DNA of 9,691 nucleotides, from contig JALSIO010000760.1 of the NCBI GenBank assembly GCA_026989995.1, positions 1 to 9,691 of the forward strand, given 5' to 3'. The translations under genes were made by a program, and so were the position numbers. The first letter of the stretch is position 1. The number at the start of each line of letters is the position of its first letter. The notes beneath the pieces were generated by a model that searched no databases, had not been told where the DNA came from, and worked only from the letters and a program-made list of their open reading frames with translations. This stretch comes from Myxococcales bacterium. GTDB taxonomy: Bacteria > Myxococcota_A > UBA9160 > JALSIO01. Positions 1 to 7,037 of the stretch are shown here, piece by piece.

Positions 1-856
1 CCACCCGGCCTATCCCGAGTGGCTGCGCCGGATCCCCGATCCCCCGCCGGTGCTGACGGTGCGGGGAGATCCGGCCGTGCTCTGCCGCCCCTCCATCGCG
101 GTGGTGGGCTCGCGCGCGGCCACGGCGTACGGGGTGCGGATCGCACGGGGCCTCGCGCGGGACCTCGCCGCCCAGGGCTTCGTGGTGGTCTCGGGCCTTG
201 CCCTCGGCATCGACGCCGCCGCCCACCAGGGTGCCCTCGAGGCGGGTGGGGCGACGGTCGCGGTCTTCGCCAGCGGCCTCGACCGCGTCCACCCGGCGCG
301 GCACCGTCGCCTCGCGGAGCGGATCGCCGCGGCAGGGGGGGCACTGGTCAGCGAGTTCCCGCCGGGCACGCCGCCGCTCCGGCGCCACTTTCCCCGGCGC
401 AACCGGCTGATCAGCGGGCTCTCCCGTGCCGTGGTGGTCGTCGAGGCGAGGCTCCGCAGCGGATCGCTCATCACGGCGCACCACGCCCTCGAGCAGGGGC
501 GGGAGGTGCTGGCCGTGCCGGGGCCGGTGGACGCGCCGACGAGTGCGGGCACCAACGACCTGCTCCGCCACGGAGCCGCGCCGGCCATCGACGCCGACGA
601 CGTGCGGCGGGTCCTCGGCCTTCCGCCTCCGTCGGCCGGCCGCGGGCCATCGGCCGGGGTGCCCCCGGGACCGGGCGGGCTCGCCGGCCGTCTTCTCGAG
701 GCCCTCCGGCGCGAGCCGGCCTCGGCGGACGAGCTGGCGCGGCGCACCGGCCGATCGCCCGGGGATCTGGCGCTGCCGCTTCTCGAACTGGAACTCGGCG
801 GCCACATCGAGACCGGCCGGGACGGGCGCCTCCGGGCGGCGCCCGGGCGCGGCTGA
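1..856 (+). CDS. dprA: DNA-processing protein DprA/Smf, 5'-truncated
   Basis: DprA binds incoming single-stranded DNA and loads RecA during transformation and recombination, in the cytoplasm. The reading frame is open from base 2 to the TGA at 854-856, giving 284 visible residues; the N-terminal part (about 80 residues by family length) lies outside the window. Seen in the sequence: a YPEWLRRIPDPPPVL-type segment that precedes the Rossmann core in this family, a GSR motif near visible residues 36-38, VSGLALGIDAAAHQGAL, FPRRNRLISGLS, and RSGSLITAHHALEQGREV, followed by VPG. These are the DNA-binding and dimer-forming signatures of the DprA Rossmann-like fold. Visible residues about 225-284 look like the C-terminal winged-helix domain (LARRTGRSPGDLALPLLELEL). 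The GTG at base 50 is internal to the gene and is not its start. The next gene lies 41 nt downstream. Confidence 0.95.
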   Translation, partial: HPAYPEWLRRIPDPPPVLTVRGDPAVLCRPSIAVVGSRAATAYGVRIARGLARDLAAQGFVVVSGLALGIDAAAHQGALEAGGATVAVFASGLDRVHPARHRRLAERIAAAGGALVSEFPPGTPPLRRHFPRRNRLISGLSRAVVVVEARLRSGSLITAHHALEQGREVLAVPGPVDAPTSAGTNDLLRHGAAPAIDADDVRRVLGLPPPSAGRGPSAGVPPGPGGLAGRLLEALRREPASADELARRTGRSPGDLALPLLELELGGHIETGRDGRLRAAPGRG

Positions 857-861
857 GGTGG

Positions 862-891
862 TTGCGCGACCCCGCACCCGGCTGCCATGCT
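862..891 (+). promoter_or_regulatory. Weak candidate promoter, possibly for a leaderless transcript
   Basis: TTGCGC at 862-867 resembles a -35 box, and CATGCT at 886-891 is a poor -10 box (three of six matches to TATAAT) 18 nt downstream. Transcription would begin around 898, which is exactly the ATG of the next gene. That start has no usable Shine-Dalgarno: the only G-run, 892-896, ends one base before the ATG. A leaderless mRNA would explain both facts, but matches this weak occur by chance, so this is only a candidate. Confidence 0.2.
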
Positions 892-897
892 GGGGGC

Positions 898-1737
898 ATG
901 GCGGGTTCCACCGAGCGCGCGGCGGCGGCCTCCGGGGCGGTCGACGAGCTGGACGCCCATCTCGCGCGCATCGAGCGCGACGGCTACACGATCCTCGAGG
1001 GCGTGCTCTCGGACGACGAGGCCGACGCCCTTGCCGAGGACCTGCTCCGACTCGAAGCCGAACTCGGGATCCGGCCGGCCGACAACGACTTCGAGGGCCG
1101 CCGCACCTGGCGGATCTACAACCTCCTCGCGCGGGGCCGGCTCTACGAGGCCATCCCGGTCCATCCCCGGGTGCTGCCCCTGGTGGAGCGCGTCCTCGAT
1201 CCGGGCTGCCTGGTCTCCTCGCTCTCGTCGATCAGCATCGGCCCGGGCGAATCGGCGCAGATGATCCACGCCGACGACCAGCTGGTCCCCCTGCCCAAGC
1301 CCCACGTCGCCATCGTGTGCAACACCATGTGGGCGCTCACCGACTTCACCGAGGAGAACGGCGCGACCCGGGTCGTGCCGGGGAGCCACCGGGCGGACCA
1401 CTCTCCCCACCCGCGCGGCGAGTACGAGACGGTGGCGGCCGAGATGTCCCGGGGAAGCGTGCTCGTCTGGCACGGAAGCCTGTGGCACGGCGGTGGAGCC
1501 AACCGCACCTCGGAGCGCCGGGTGGGCATCGCGATGAACTACTGCGCGGGCTTCATCCGCCAGCAGGAGAACCAGCAGCTCGGCATTCCCCGCGAGATCG
1601 TCCGCGGGTTCTGCCCGCGCCTCCGCGAGCTGGTGGGCTATGGCGTCTACAACCACCTGATCGGGCACATCGACAAGCGGAGCCCGGCCGAGCTCCTCGG
1701 CGAAGACACGCCGCTGCGCACCATCTGGGACCTCTGA
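898..1737 (+). CDS. Phytanoyl-CoA dioxygenase (PhyH) family Fe(II)/2-oxoglutarate oxygenase
   Basis: This is a 279-residue protein of the PhyH family, soluble non-heme iron enzymes that couple 2-oxoglutarate decarboxylation to substrate hydroxylation. The iron triad is visible as H124-x-D126 (in MIHADD) and H197 (in LWHGGGANRT). R208, eleven residues after H197, fits the 2-oxoglutarate-binding arginine, the same spacing as H264/R275 in human PHYH. Other family features are DGYTILEGVLSDDEADAL near residues 28-45, WALTDFTEENGATRVVPGSH near 145-164, and the strand RGSVLVWHG before the distal histidine. No signal peptide or membrane segment is visible. The start at 898 is chosen because homology begins soon after it; the frame stays open further upstream only because it shadows dprA. 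The substrate cannot be told from sequence. It lies between dprA and trmFO, where topA is often found. It could hydroxylate a lipid, a small metabolite or a macromolecule. Confidence 0.9.
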   Translation: MAGSTERAAAASGAVDELDAHLARIERDGYTILEGVLSDDEADALAEDLLRLEAELGIRPADNDFEGRRTWRIYNLLARGRLYEAIPVHPRVLPLVERVLDPGCLVSSLSSISIGPGESAQMIHADDQLVPLPKPHVAIVCNTMWALTDFTEENGATRVVPGSHRADHSPHPRGEYETVAAEMSRGSVLVWHGSLWHGGGANRTSERRVGIAMNYCAGFIRQQENQQLGIPREIVRGFCPRLRELVGYGVYNHLIGHIDKRSPAELLGEDTPLRTIWDL

Positions 1738-1771
1738 GGCCCGGCGCCGGGACGGCCCGCGGAGCAGCCGG

Positions 1772-1797
1772 GCACCCGACCGGGACCCCCGGGGTGC
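1772..1797 (+). terminator. Possible hairpin at the end of the dprA-PhyH transcript
   Basis: The 122-nt gap after the PhyH stop holds a 12-nt perfect palindrome CCCGGCGCCGGG at 1740-1751. It also holds an interrupted hairpin: 1772-1776 (GCACC) pairs with 1793-1797 (GGTGC), and inner arms 1780-1783 and 1789-1792 (CCGG/CCGG) continue the stem. No T-run follows, only GTTCGC, so this is not a canonical intrinsic terminator. In DNA this GC-rich, such hairpins also arise by chance. Confidence 0.3.
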
Positions 1798-1824
1798 GTT
1801 CGCTACGCTCCGCCGGGCTCGAGT

Positions 1825-1844
1825 CCGCGCCCGTCCGGGCGCGG
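1825..1844 (+). promoter_or_regulatory. Perfect 9-bp inverted repeat abutting the trmFO ribosome-binding site
   Basis: CCGCGCCCG at 1825-1833 is exactly complementary to CGGGCGCGG at 1836-1844. As RNA it would fold as an 8-bp all-GC stem with a four-base GTCC loop. It ends two bases before the GAGGGGA Shine-Dalgarno of trmFO. It could regulate ribosome access, protect a processed 5' end or stop upstream transcription. Only the structure is seen; the role is inference. Confidence 0.5.
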
Positions 1845-1845
1845 T

Positions 1846-1852
1846 GAGGGGA
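1846..1852 (+). promoter_or_regulatory. Ribosome-binding site of trmFO
   Basis: GAGGGGA at 1846-1852 is a purine-rich Shine-Dalgarno seven nt before the ATG at 1860. It supports that start, which also places the FAD-binding glycine motif at the expected distance from the N-terminus. Confidence 0.65.
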
Positions 1853-1859
1853 CCCGGGA

Positions 1860-3194
1860 ATGCCCGCGGATCTGATCGTGGTGGGCGGAGGACTCGCAGG
1901 GAGCGAGGCGGCCTGGCAGGCGGCACGCCGCGGGCTCTCCGTCGAGCTGTGGGAGATGAAGCCCGAGCACTACTCTCCGGCGCACCGGGCCCCGGACCTC
2001 GCCGAGCTGGTGTGCAGCAACTCGCTGCGCGCCGAGGCGACGGGGAACGCGGTGGGACTGCTGAAGGAGGAGATGCGTCGCCTCGGCTCGCTGGTCATGC
2101 GGGCCGCCGACGCCACCCGGGTGCCCGCCGGACGTGCCCTGGCCGTGGACCGGGTCGCCTTCTCGAAGTGGATCACCCGAGCCGTCGAGGGCCACCCGCG
2201 GATCCGGCTGGTGCGCGGGCTGGTCCGGGAGCTGCCGCAGGAACCCCTGGTGGTCCTGGCGACCGGCCCGCTTACCGCCCCCGAGCTCGCCCACGCCCTC
2301 GAGTCGCTGCTCGGCGAGCAGCGGCTCTACTTCTACGACGCCATCTCGCCCACCGTCTGGGCGGACTCCCTCGACCTGGGCCGCATCTTCCGGGCGAGCC
2401 GCTACGGGGAGGCGGGGGAGGGCGACTATCTCAACATCCCGCTCGATCGGGAGGCCTACCACGCCTTCGTCCGGGGCCTTCTCGAGGCCGAATGCGTGCC
2501 GCTTCACCCCTTCGAGCGCGAGCTCTACTTCGAGGGATGCCTGCCCATCGAGGAGATGGCCCGCCGGGGTCCCGAGACCCTGGCCCACGGCCCCTTCAAG
2601 CCGGTGGGCCTCGTGGATCCGCGCACCGGACGCCGACCCTTCGCCGTGATCCAGCTCCGCCAGGAGGACCGCCAGGGCGTGCTGTACAACCTGGTGGGCT
2701 GCCAGACGAAGCTCCGGATCGGCGAGCAGCGCCGGCTCTTCCGGAGCCTGCCGGGCCTGGAGCGCGCGGTCTTCGCGCGCTACGGCTCCGTGCACCGCAA
2801 CACCTACGTGTGCGCACCCCGGGTGTTGCGGCCCACCCTCGAGCTCCGCGCGCGACCCGGACTCCTCCTCGCGGGGCAGATGGCCGGTGTGGAGGGCTAC
2901 GTGGAGTCGGCGTCCCTCGGTCTCCTCGCGGGCATCCACGCCGCGTTCCTCGCCCGGGGTGAGATCCCGCCGCTTCCGCCGCCGGAGACGGCGCACGCGG
3001 CGCTGCTGCGCCACCTGCTCGAGTCGCGGCCGGAGCGCTTCCAGCCGAGCAACGTCACCTTCGGCCTCTTCCCCCCGCTCGAGGAGGCCGGCGGTCGGGC
3101 TCCGAAGCGCGAACGGCACCGGCGATTGGCGGCGCGGGCCCTCGCCGCCCTCGCCCCCTACGCCGCGCAGGTGGCGCCCGGGGAGGGGTCGTGA
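1860..3194 (+). CDS. trmFO: Methylenetetrahydrofolate-tRNA (uracil-5-)-methyltransferase TrmFO
   Basis: TrmFO (formerly Gid) makes 5-methyluridine at position 54 in the T-loop of tRNA. It takes the carbon from 5,10-methylenetetrahydrofolate and reduces it with FADH2/NAD(P)H, rather than using S-adenosylmethionine like TrmA. The product has 444 residues, the usual length. The FAD-binding dinucleotide motif VVGGGLAGSEAAWQ starts near residue 7, and WEMKPEHYSPAH and ELVCSNSLRAEA follow. C52 in that last motif and C227 in FEGCLPIEEMARRG match the two functionally important cysteines known from the Bacillus subtilis enzyme (C53 and C226). The C-terminal stretch AGQMAGVEGYVESASLGLLAG is the second conserved flavin-contacting block. 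It is the first gene of a four-gene chain: its TGA overlaps the GTG of xerC by four bases (GTGA, 3191-3194), so the two are probably translationally coupled. Its presence argues against a typical gammaproteobacterium, which would use TrmA. Confidence 0.97.
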   Translation: MPADLIVVGGGLAGSEAAWQAARRGLSVELWEMKPEHYSPAHRAPDLAELVCSNSLRAEATGNAVGLLKEEMRRLGSLVMRAADATRVPAGRALAVDRVAFSKWITRAVEGHPRIRLVRGLVRELPQEPLVVLATGPLTAPELAHALESLLGEQRLYFYDAISPTVWADSLDLGRIFRASRYGEAGEGDYLNIPLDREAYHAFVRGLLEAECVPLHPFERELYFEGCLPIEEMARRGPETLAHGPFKPVGLVDPRTGRRPFAVIQLRQEDRQGVLYNLVGCQTKLRIGEQRRLFRSLPGLERAVFARYGSVHRNTYVCAPRVLRPTLELRARPGLLLAGQMAGVEGYVESASLGLLAGIHAAFLARGEIPPLPPPETAHAALLRHLLESRPERFQPSNVTFGLFPPLEEAGGRAPKRERHRRLAARALAALAPYAAQVAPGEGS

Positions 3195-4123
3195 CCCTGG
3201 AAGAGCTGCTGCCGCGCTTCGAGCGCCACCTCCGGGCGGAGCGCAACCTCTCGCCCCACACCCGCCGCGCCTACCTCGGCGACCTGCGCCAGCTCGCCCA
3301 CGGCGTGGGGGAAGCGACGCCGGTCGACGCCCTCGATGCGGACCGGCTCCGGGCCTTCCTGGCGGGTCTCCTGGATCGGAGCGCCTCCACCCGGGCCCGG
3401 AAGCTGGCCTCGCTGCGCACCTTCTTCGCGTGGTGCCGTCGGGAGGGGTACGTCCGGGACGATCCCACTGCGCTCCTCGGCTCGCCGCGGGTGGCGCGCC
3501 GCCTGCCGAGGCCGCTTCCCGTGGACGACTGCGCCCTGCTCCTCGACCGGGGGGTCGACGTCCGCCGGAAGGAATCGGCCCGGGAGCGCTTCGTCCGCCT
3601 GCGGGATGCGGCGCTGCTCGAGCTCCTCTACGGGGCCGGGCTGCGGGCCTCCGAGGCGGCGGGCCTCGACGTCCGTGACGTGGACCTGGTGCGCGGTGAG
3701 GTCCGCGTGCGCGGCAAGGGGGGGCGGGAGCGCGTGGTGCCGCTGCCCGGTGTCGCCAGGGAGGCGCTCGACGCCTGGCTCCGCCTCCGCCGCCGGCCGG
3801 GCGTGCTGGCGGAGCCCCTTTTCTGCTCGGTTCGCGGGGCCGCCCGCGGGGCCCCCCCGCGGCGCCTCGATCCCCGGGACCTGCGGCGGATCCTCGCCAG
3901 GCGGGCCCGCCGGGCGGGACTCGCGGACCGCGTCCATCCGCACCGGCTGCGCCACAGCTACGCCACCCACCTGCTCGACATGGGAGCGGACCTGCGGGAG
4001 ATCCAGGAGCTGCTGGGACACCGGAGCCTCTCCACCACGGAGCGCTACACGGCCGTTTCGGTGGAGCGCCTGGTGGAGGTCTACGATCGGGCCCATCCCC
4101 GGGCCCGGGAGCCCGGTCGATGA
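3191..4123 (+). CDS. xerC: Tyrosine recombinase XerC
   Basis: This is a 310-residue tyrosine recombinase. XerC with XerD resolves chromosome dimers at dif during cell division. All catalytic residues are visible: R152 (GAGLRASEA), K176 ([12 protein letters not shown]), H251 and R254 ([14 protein letters not shown]), H277 ([13 protein letters not shown]) and the nucleophile Y286. The nine-residue H277-Y286 spacing is as in characterised Xer proteins. Residues about 2-90 form the SAM-like core-binding domain ([23 protein letters not shown]). The tail after Y286 is short (24 residues), as in cellular Xer enzymes and unlike many phage integrases. The GTG start at 3191 overlaps the trmFO stop and has GGGAGGGG at 3181-3188 just upstream. 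The call of XerC rather than XerD rests on operon position, since trmFO-xerC-hslVU is a recurrent gene order; sequence alone does not separate them. Its stop overlaps the hslV start (ATGA, 4120-4123). Confidence 0.93.
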   Translation: MTLEELLPRFERHLRAERNLSPHTRRAYLGDLRQLAHGVGEATPVDALDADRLRAFLAGLLDRSASTRARKLASLRTFFAWCRREGYVRDDPTALLGSPRVARRLPRPLPVDDCALLLDRGVDVRRKESARERFVRLRDAALLELLYGAGLRASEAAGLDVRDVDLVRGEVRVRGKGGRERVVPLPGVAREALDAWLRLRRRPGVLAEPLFCSVRGAARGAPPRRLDPRDLRRILARRARRAGLADRVHPHRLRHSYATHLLDMGADLREIQELLGHRSLSTTERYTAVSVERLVEVYDRAHPRAREPGR

Positions 4124-4665
4124 GGCCCGGACCCCGGGTCCGCGCGACGACGGTGGCGGCCGTGCTCCGCGAGGGCAGGCTCGCCATCGCCTCGGACGGG
4201 CAGGTGACGGTGGGCGACGTGGTCATGAAGGCCGGGGCCACCAAGGCGCGGCTCGTGGGCCGCGGGCGGGTGGCCGTGGGTTTTGCCGGGGGGGCGGCGG
4301 ATGCGCTGGCCCTCGTGGAGCGGCTCGAGGCCAAGCTCGAGGCCCACCCGGGCAACCTCAGGCGGGCCGCCGTGGAGCTCGCCCGGGACTGGCGCACGGA
4401 CCGGGCCCTGCGGCGCCTCGAGGCCATGCTCCTCGTCGGCGATCCCGAGAACGTCCTCGTGGTTTCGGGCAACGGCGACGTGATCGAACCGGACGACGGC
4501 ATCGCCGCGATCGGGTCCGGGGGGCCGTACGCACTCGCCGCGGCCCGGGCCCTCGCCGCCCACACCGGGCTCGACGCCGGGACCATCGCCCGCGAGGCCC
4601 TGCGGGTCGCCGCGGGCATCTGCATCTATACCAACGACTCCATCGACGTGGTGACCCTGCCGTGA
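4120..4665 (+). CDS. hslV: ATP-dependent protease proteolytic subunit HslV (ClpQ)
   Basis: HslV is the threonine protease that forms a double hexameric ring capped by HslU and degrades unfolded or regulatory proteins in the cytoplasm. The 181-residue product carries the family signatures [54 protein letters not shown] and ICIYTND. The active threonine should be T10 of RATTVAAV, so nine residues must be removed, more than in Escherichia coli, where only Met precedes it. Numbered from that threonine, D17 and the catalytic-site K33 are conserved. Position 16 is serine instead of the glycine in E. coli, and positions 36-38 (R-L-Y in E. coli) read L-V-G. The ATG at 4120 is the only plausible start; it overlaps the xerC stop and has GGGAG at 4107-4111. 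The stop overlaps the hslU GTG by four bases, which fits equimolar synthesis of the two subunits. Confidence 0.97.
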   Translation: MRPGPRVRATTVAAVLREGRLAIASDGQVTVGDVVMKAGATKARLVGRGRVAVGFAGGAADALALVERLEAKLEAHPGNLRRAAVELARDWRTDRALRRLEAMLLVGDPENVLVVSGNGDVIEPDDGIAAIGSGGPYALAAARALAAHTGLDAGTIAREALRVAAGICIYTNDSIDVVTLP

Positions 4666-6005
4666 GTGACATCCGCAGCTTCACGCCCCGCGAGATCGTC
4701 TCGGAGCTCGATCGCTACATCGTGGGCCAGGGCGCCGCCAAGCGGGCCGTGGCCATCGCGCTGCGCAACCGCTGGCGCCGCCAGCAGGTCCCCGAGGAGC
4801 TCCGCGAGGAGATCGCCCCCAAGAACATCATCATGATCGGGCCCACGGGCGTGGGCAAGACCGAGATCGCCCGCCGCCTCGCGAAGCTCGCCCAGGCCCC
4901 CTTTCTCAAGGTGGAGGCCTCGAAGTTCACCGAGGTCGGCTACGTGGGCCGGGATGTCGAGTCGATCATTCGCGACCTGATGGACCTCGCCGTGGCCATG
5001 GTCGCCGAGGAGGAGAAACGGGCGGTGCAGGGGCAGGCGGAGGCGCTCGCGGAGGAGCGGCTGCTCGACGCGCTGCTTCCCGGGCGCCCCCGGGTGGGGA
5101 TCGAGGCGGTTCCCGAGGGCGGCGAGACCCGGGAGAAGCTCCGCCAGATGCTGCGGAGCGGGCTCCTCGAGGACCGGGAGATCGAGATCGAGGTGGCCGA
5201 GGGCGGTGTCGGCCCGAGCGTGTCGGTGTTCACCCCGCAGGGCGTGGAGGAGCTCGGCATGCAGTTCCGGGACCTCCTCGGAAGCCTCTTCCCGGGCCAG
5301 CGCAAGCGCCGGCGCATGCCCGTGCGGGAGGCCCGGCGGGTGCTGCTCGCCGAGGAGGCGGCGCGCCTCGTCGACGCGGACCGGGTGCGCGAGCGCGCCC
5401 TCGAGCGGGTGGAGCAGGGCGGGATCGTCTTCATCGACGAGATCGACAAGATCGCCGCCGGCACCGGCGCCCGCCAGGGGCCCGACGTCTCGCGGGAGGG
5501 CGTGCAGCGCGACCTGCTGCCCATCGTGGAAGGGGCCACGGTGCAGACCAAGCACGGCCCGGTGCGCACCGACCACATCCTCTTCGTGGCCGCGGGCGCC
5601 TTCCACGTGGCCAAGCCCTCGGATCTCATCCCGGAGCTCCAGGGGCGCTTCCCGATCCGGGTGGAGCTCGAGAGCCTCACCGAAGGCGATTTCGTCCGCA
5701 TTCTCAGGGAGCCGAAGAACTCCCTCGTGCGCCAGTACCGGGCGCTCCTGGCCACCGAAGGGCTGGACCTCGAGTTCACGGAGGACGGCGTCCGAGCCAT
5801 CGCCGAGATCGCCGCGCGGGTCAACGCGCGCAGCGAGGACATCGGTGCCCGCCGCCTCCACACGGTGATGGAGAAGCTCCTCGAGGACCTGAGCTTCGAC
5901 GCTCCGGACCTCGGGCGGACGCGCTTCGAAGTCGACGGCTCCTTCGTGAAAAAGCGCCTCGCGGAGCTCGCCGAGGACGAGGACCTCTCTCGCTACATCC
6001 TCTGA
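4662..6005 (+). CDS. hslU: ATP-dependent protease ATPase subunit HslU (ClpY)
   Basis: HslU is the AAA+ unfoldase that recognises substrates and threads them into HslV. The product has 447 residues, the normal length. The N-terminal block [16 protein letters not shown] leads to Walker A GPTGVGKT (residues 60-67, K66), then the central-pore loop GYVG (93-96). Residues about 110-245 form the family-specific I domain. Walker B is [10 protein letters not shown] with D259/E260, and R329 in [11 protein letters not shown] is the arginine-finger region. The C-terminus ends in DLSRYIL, the tail that in E. coli inserts between HslV subunits to activate them, so the partner interface looks intact. The start is GTG at 4662 within a GTGA overlap with hslV; GGTGA at 4650-4654 is a plausible Shine-Dalgarno. 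An open frame extends far upstream but shadows xerC and hslV. It is the last gene of the trmFO-xerC-hslV-hslU chain and is followed by two hairpins. Confidence 0.98.
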   Translation: MSDIRSFTPREIVSELDRYIVGQGAAKRAVAIALRNRWRRQQVPEELREEIAPKNIIMIGPTGVGKTEIARRLAKLAQAPFLKVEASKFTEVGYVGRDVESIIRDLMDLAVAMVAEEEKRAVQGQAEALAEERLLDALLPGRPRVGIEAVPEGGETREKLRQMLRSGLLEDREIEIEVAEGGVGPSVSVFTPQGVEELGMQFRDLLGSLFPGQRKRRRMPVREARRVLLAEEAARLVDADRVRERALERVEQGGIVFIDEIDKIAAGTGARQGPDVSREGVQRDLLPIVEGATVQTKHGPVRTDHILFVAAGAFHVAKPSDLIPELQGRFPIRVELESLTEGDFVRILREPKNSLVRQYRALLATEGLDLEFTEDGVRAIAEIAARVNARSEDIGARRLHTVMEKLLEDLSFDAPDLGRTRFEVDGSFVKKRLAELAEDEDLSRYIL

Positions 6006-6027
6006 GCCGGTGGGCGCCGGCCGGCTC
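6004..6027 (+). other. Inverted repeat over the hslU stop codon
   Basis: GAGCCGG at 6004-6010, which starts inside the TGA stop, is complementary to CCGGCTC at 6021-6027 across a ten-base loop. An alternative fold pairs GGTGG 6009-6013 with CCACC 6027-6031. It could protect the 3' end of the operon mRNA or slow RNA polymerase before the hairpin at 6055-6080. No T-run follows it. Confidence 0.4.
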
Positions 6028-6054
6028 CACCCGCCCCCGGGCCGCCACCGCGGG

Positions 6055-6089
6055 CCCCCGCCGGAGCACGGCGGCGGGGGTGCGCTTTT
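6055..6089 (+). terminator. Candidate intrinsic terminator of the trmFO-hslU operon
   Basis: CCCCCGCCG at 6055-6063 pairs perfectly with CGGCGGGGG at 6072-6080 across an eight-base loop. The sequence TGCGCTTTT (T-run 6086-6089) follows. The nine-bp all-GC stem is strong. The T-run is short and offset by five bases, so termination may be partial. It sits between hslU and argB, which have no overlap, consistent with a transcription-unit boundary. Confidence 0.5.
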
Positions 6090-6172
6090 CCCCGGCCCGG
6101 GCGGCGGCAGCCACCCGGCGGCTCCGGTACCGTTCACGCCCACGCGCCCCGGGGCGGAGCGCCGGGCGGGGC

Positions 6173-6177
6173 GGGAG
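6173..6177 (+). promoter_or_regulatory. Ribosome-binding site supporting the TTG start of argB
   Basis: GGGAG at 6173-6177 lies eight nt before the TTG at 6186. The frame upstream, back to the hslU stop, contains no ATG or GTG, so this site together with the family-typical N-terminus decides the TTG start. Confidence 0.6.
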
Positions 6178-6185
6178 ACCCGAGC

Positions 6186-7037
6186 TTGAAGCAGCTCATC
6201 GACAAGGCCGAGGTCCTGATCGAGGCGCTGCCCTACATCCGGCGCTTCTACGACGAGACCATCGTCATCAAGTACGGCGGCCACGCCATGACCGACGCCG
6301 AGCTGCGGGCCTCCTTCGCGGTGGACGTGGTGCTGCTCAAGTACATCGGGCTCAAGCCCGTGATCGTCCACGGCGGCGGACCCCAGATCGGCCGCATCCT
6401 CGAGCGCCTCGGCATCGAGTCGACCTTCGTGGAGGGCCGCCGGGTCACCGACGACCAGACGATGGACGTGGTGGAGATGGTCCTCGGGGGCACGGTGAAT
6501 CGGGAGATCGTGGCACTCATCCAGCGGGGCGGCGGCCGGGCCATCGGGCTCACGGGAAACGACGGGGCCATGATCCAGGTCACCCGCAAGGTCCTCGGCG
6601 GCCGGGACCTCGGGCGGGTGGGCCACGTGGAACGGGTCGACCCGGCGCCCATCCGGGCGGTGGCGGAGGCCGGCTTCGTCCCCGTGATCGCCCCCCTCGG
6701 CATCGACGAGGCCGGCCTCACCTACAACGTCAACGCCGACGAGGCGGCGGGCGCCGTGGCGCAGGCCCTCGAGGCGCGCAAGCTCATCCTGCTCACCGAC
6801 GTGGAGGGCGTGAAGGGGGTGGGCGGGAAGCTCCTGTCGCGGCTGTCCGCCGAGGAGGCGCGGGAGCTCATCGCCGAAGGGGTGATCGAGGGGGGGATGA
6901 TTCCCAAGGTGGAATGCTGCCTCGAGGCGCTCGAGGGCGGCGTCGAGCGCACGCACGTCGTCGACGGCCGGATCCTGCACGCGGTCCTGCTCGAGATCTT
7001 CACCGACGGCGGTGTGGGGACCCTGATCACGCCATGA
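6186..7037 (+). CDS. argB: Acetylglutamate kinase
   Basis: ArgB phosphorylates N-acetylglutamate with ATP, the second step of arginine synthesis and usually its controlled step. The product has 283 residues. Amino-acid-kinase motifs are visible: VIKYGGHAM (K29), VHGGGPQI (62-68), [37 protein letters not shown] and [10 protein letters not shown]. Residues 1-22 form the extra N-terminal helix, and the C-terminus has [19 protein letters not shown] (H265, E270). Both are hallmarks of the hexameric, arginine-inhibited kinases of Pseudomonas aeruginosa and Thermotoga maritima and are absent from the E. coli enzyme. Feedback inhibition by arginine is therefore likely. One oddity: the block usually read as GLxGKDG has N125 in place of lysine ([10 protein letters not shown]). 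The start codon is TTG with a good Shine-Dalgarno. The stop overlaps argF by four bases (ATGA, 7034-7037). Confidence 0.97.
   Translation: MKQLIDKAEVLIEALPYIRRFYDETIVIKYGGHAMTDAELRASFAVDVVLLKYIGLKPVIVHGGGPQIGRILERLGIESTFVEGRRVTDDQTMDVVEMVLGGTVNREIVALIQRGGGRAIGLTGNDGAMIQVTRKVLGGRDLGRVGHVERVDPAPIRAVAEAGFVPVIAPLGIDEAGLTYNVNADEAAGAVAQALEARKLILLTDVEGVKGVGGKLLSRLSAEEARELIAEGVIEGGMIPKVECCLEALEGGVERTHVVDGRILHAVLLEIFTDGGVGTLITP

Noticed and set aside
19..897. In-frame upstream extension of the PhyH gene
   Set aside because: The extension overlaps dprA in another frame, reads as Arg/Gly/Ala-rich junk, and family similarity begins only after the ATG at 898.
10..1926. Long open frame of 638 codons on the minus strand
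   Set aside because: Its translation is low-complexity Arg/Ala/Pro/Gly and matches no family. It lies opposite dprA and PhyH, and GC-rich codon use removes stop codons from the opposite strand.
3191..4123. Tyrosine recombinase as a sign of an integrated phage or integrative element
   Set aside because: It lies inside a housekeeping operon with four-base overlaps, has the short tail of cellular Xer proteins, and no att repeats or tRNA gene are nearby.
1803..4625. Minus-strand open frame of 940 codons
   Set aside because: It is antisense to four well-identified genes (trmFO, xerC, hslV and the leading gap), with no domain and no ribosome-binding site.
3336..4661. In-frame upstream extension of hslU
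   Set aside because: It overlaps xerC and hslV. The known HslU N-terminus ([18 protein letters not shown]) begins at the GTG at 4662.
6128..6133. TACCGT as a -10 box for argB
   Set aside because: It has only three of six consensus matches and no -35-like sequence 16-18 nt upstream, so it cannot be told from chance.
4626..6980. Minus-strand open frame of 784 codons
   Set aside because: It mirrors hslU and argB codon by codon and is rich in His/Leu/Glu/Asp as expected from reverse-complemented GC-rich codons; no motif was recognised.
6080..7033. In-frame upstream extension of argF
   Set aside because: It overlaps argB. The ATG at 7034 in an ATGA junction gives the usual ArgF length and N-terminus.
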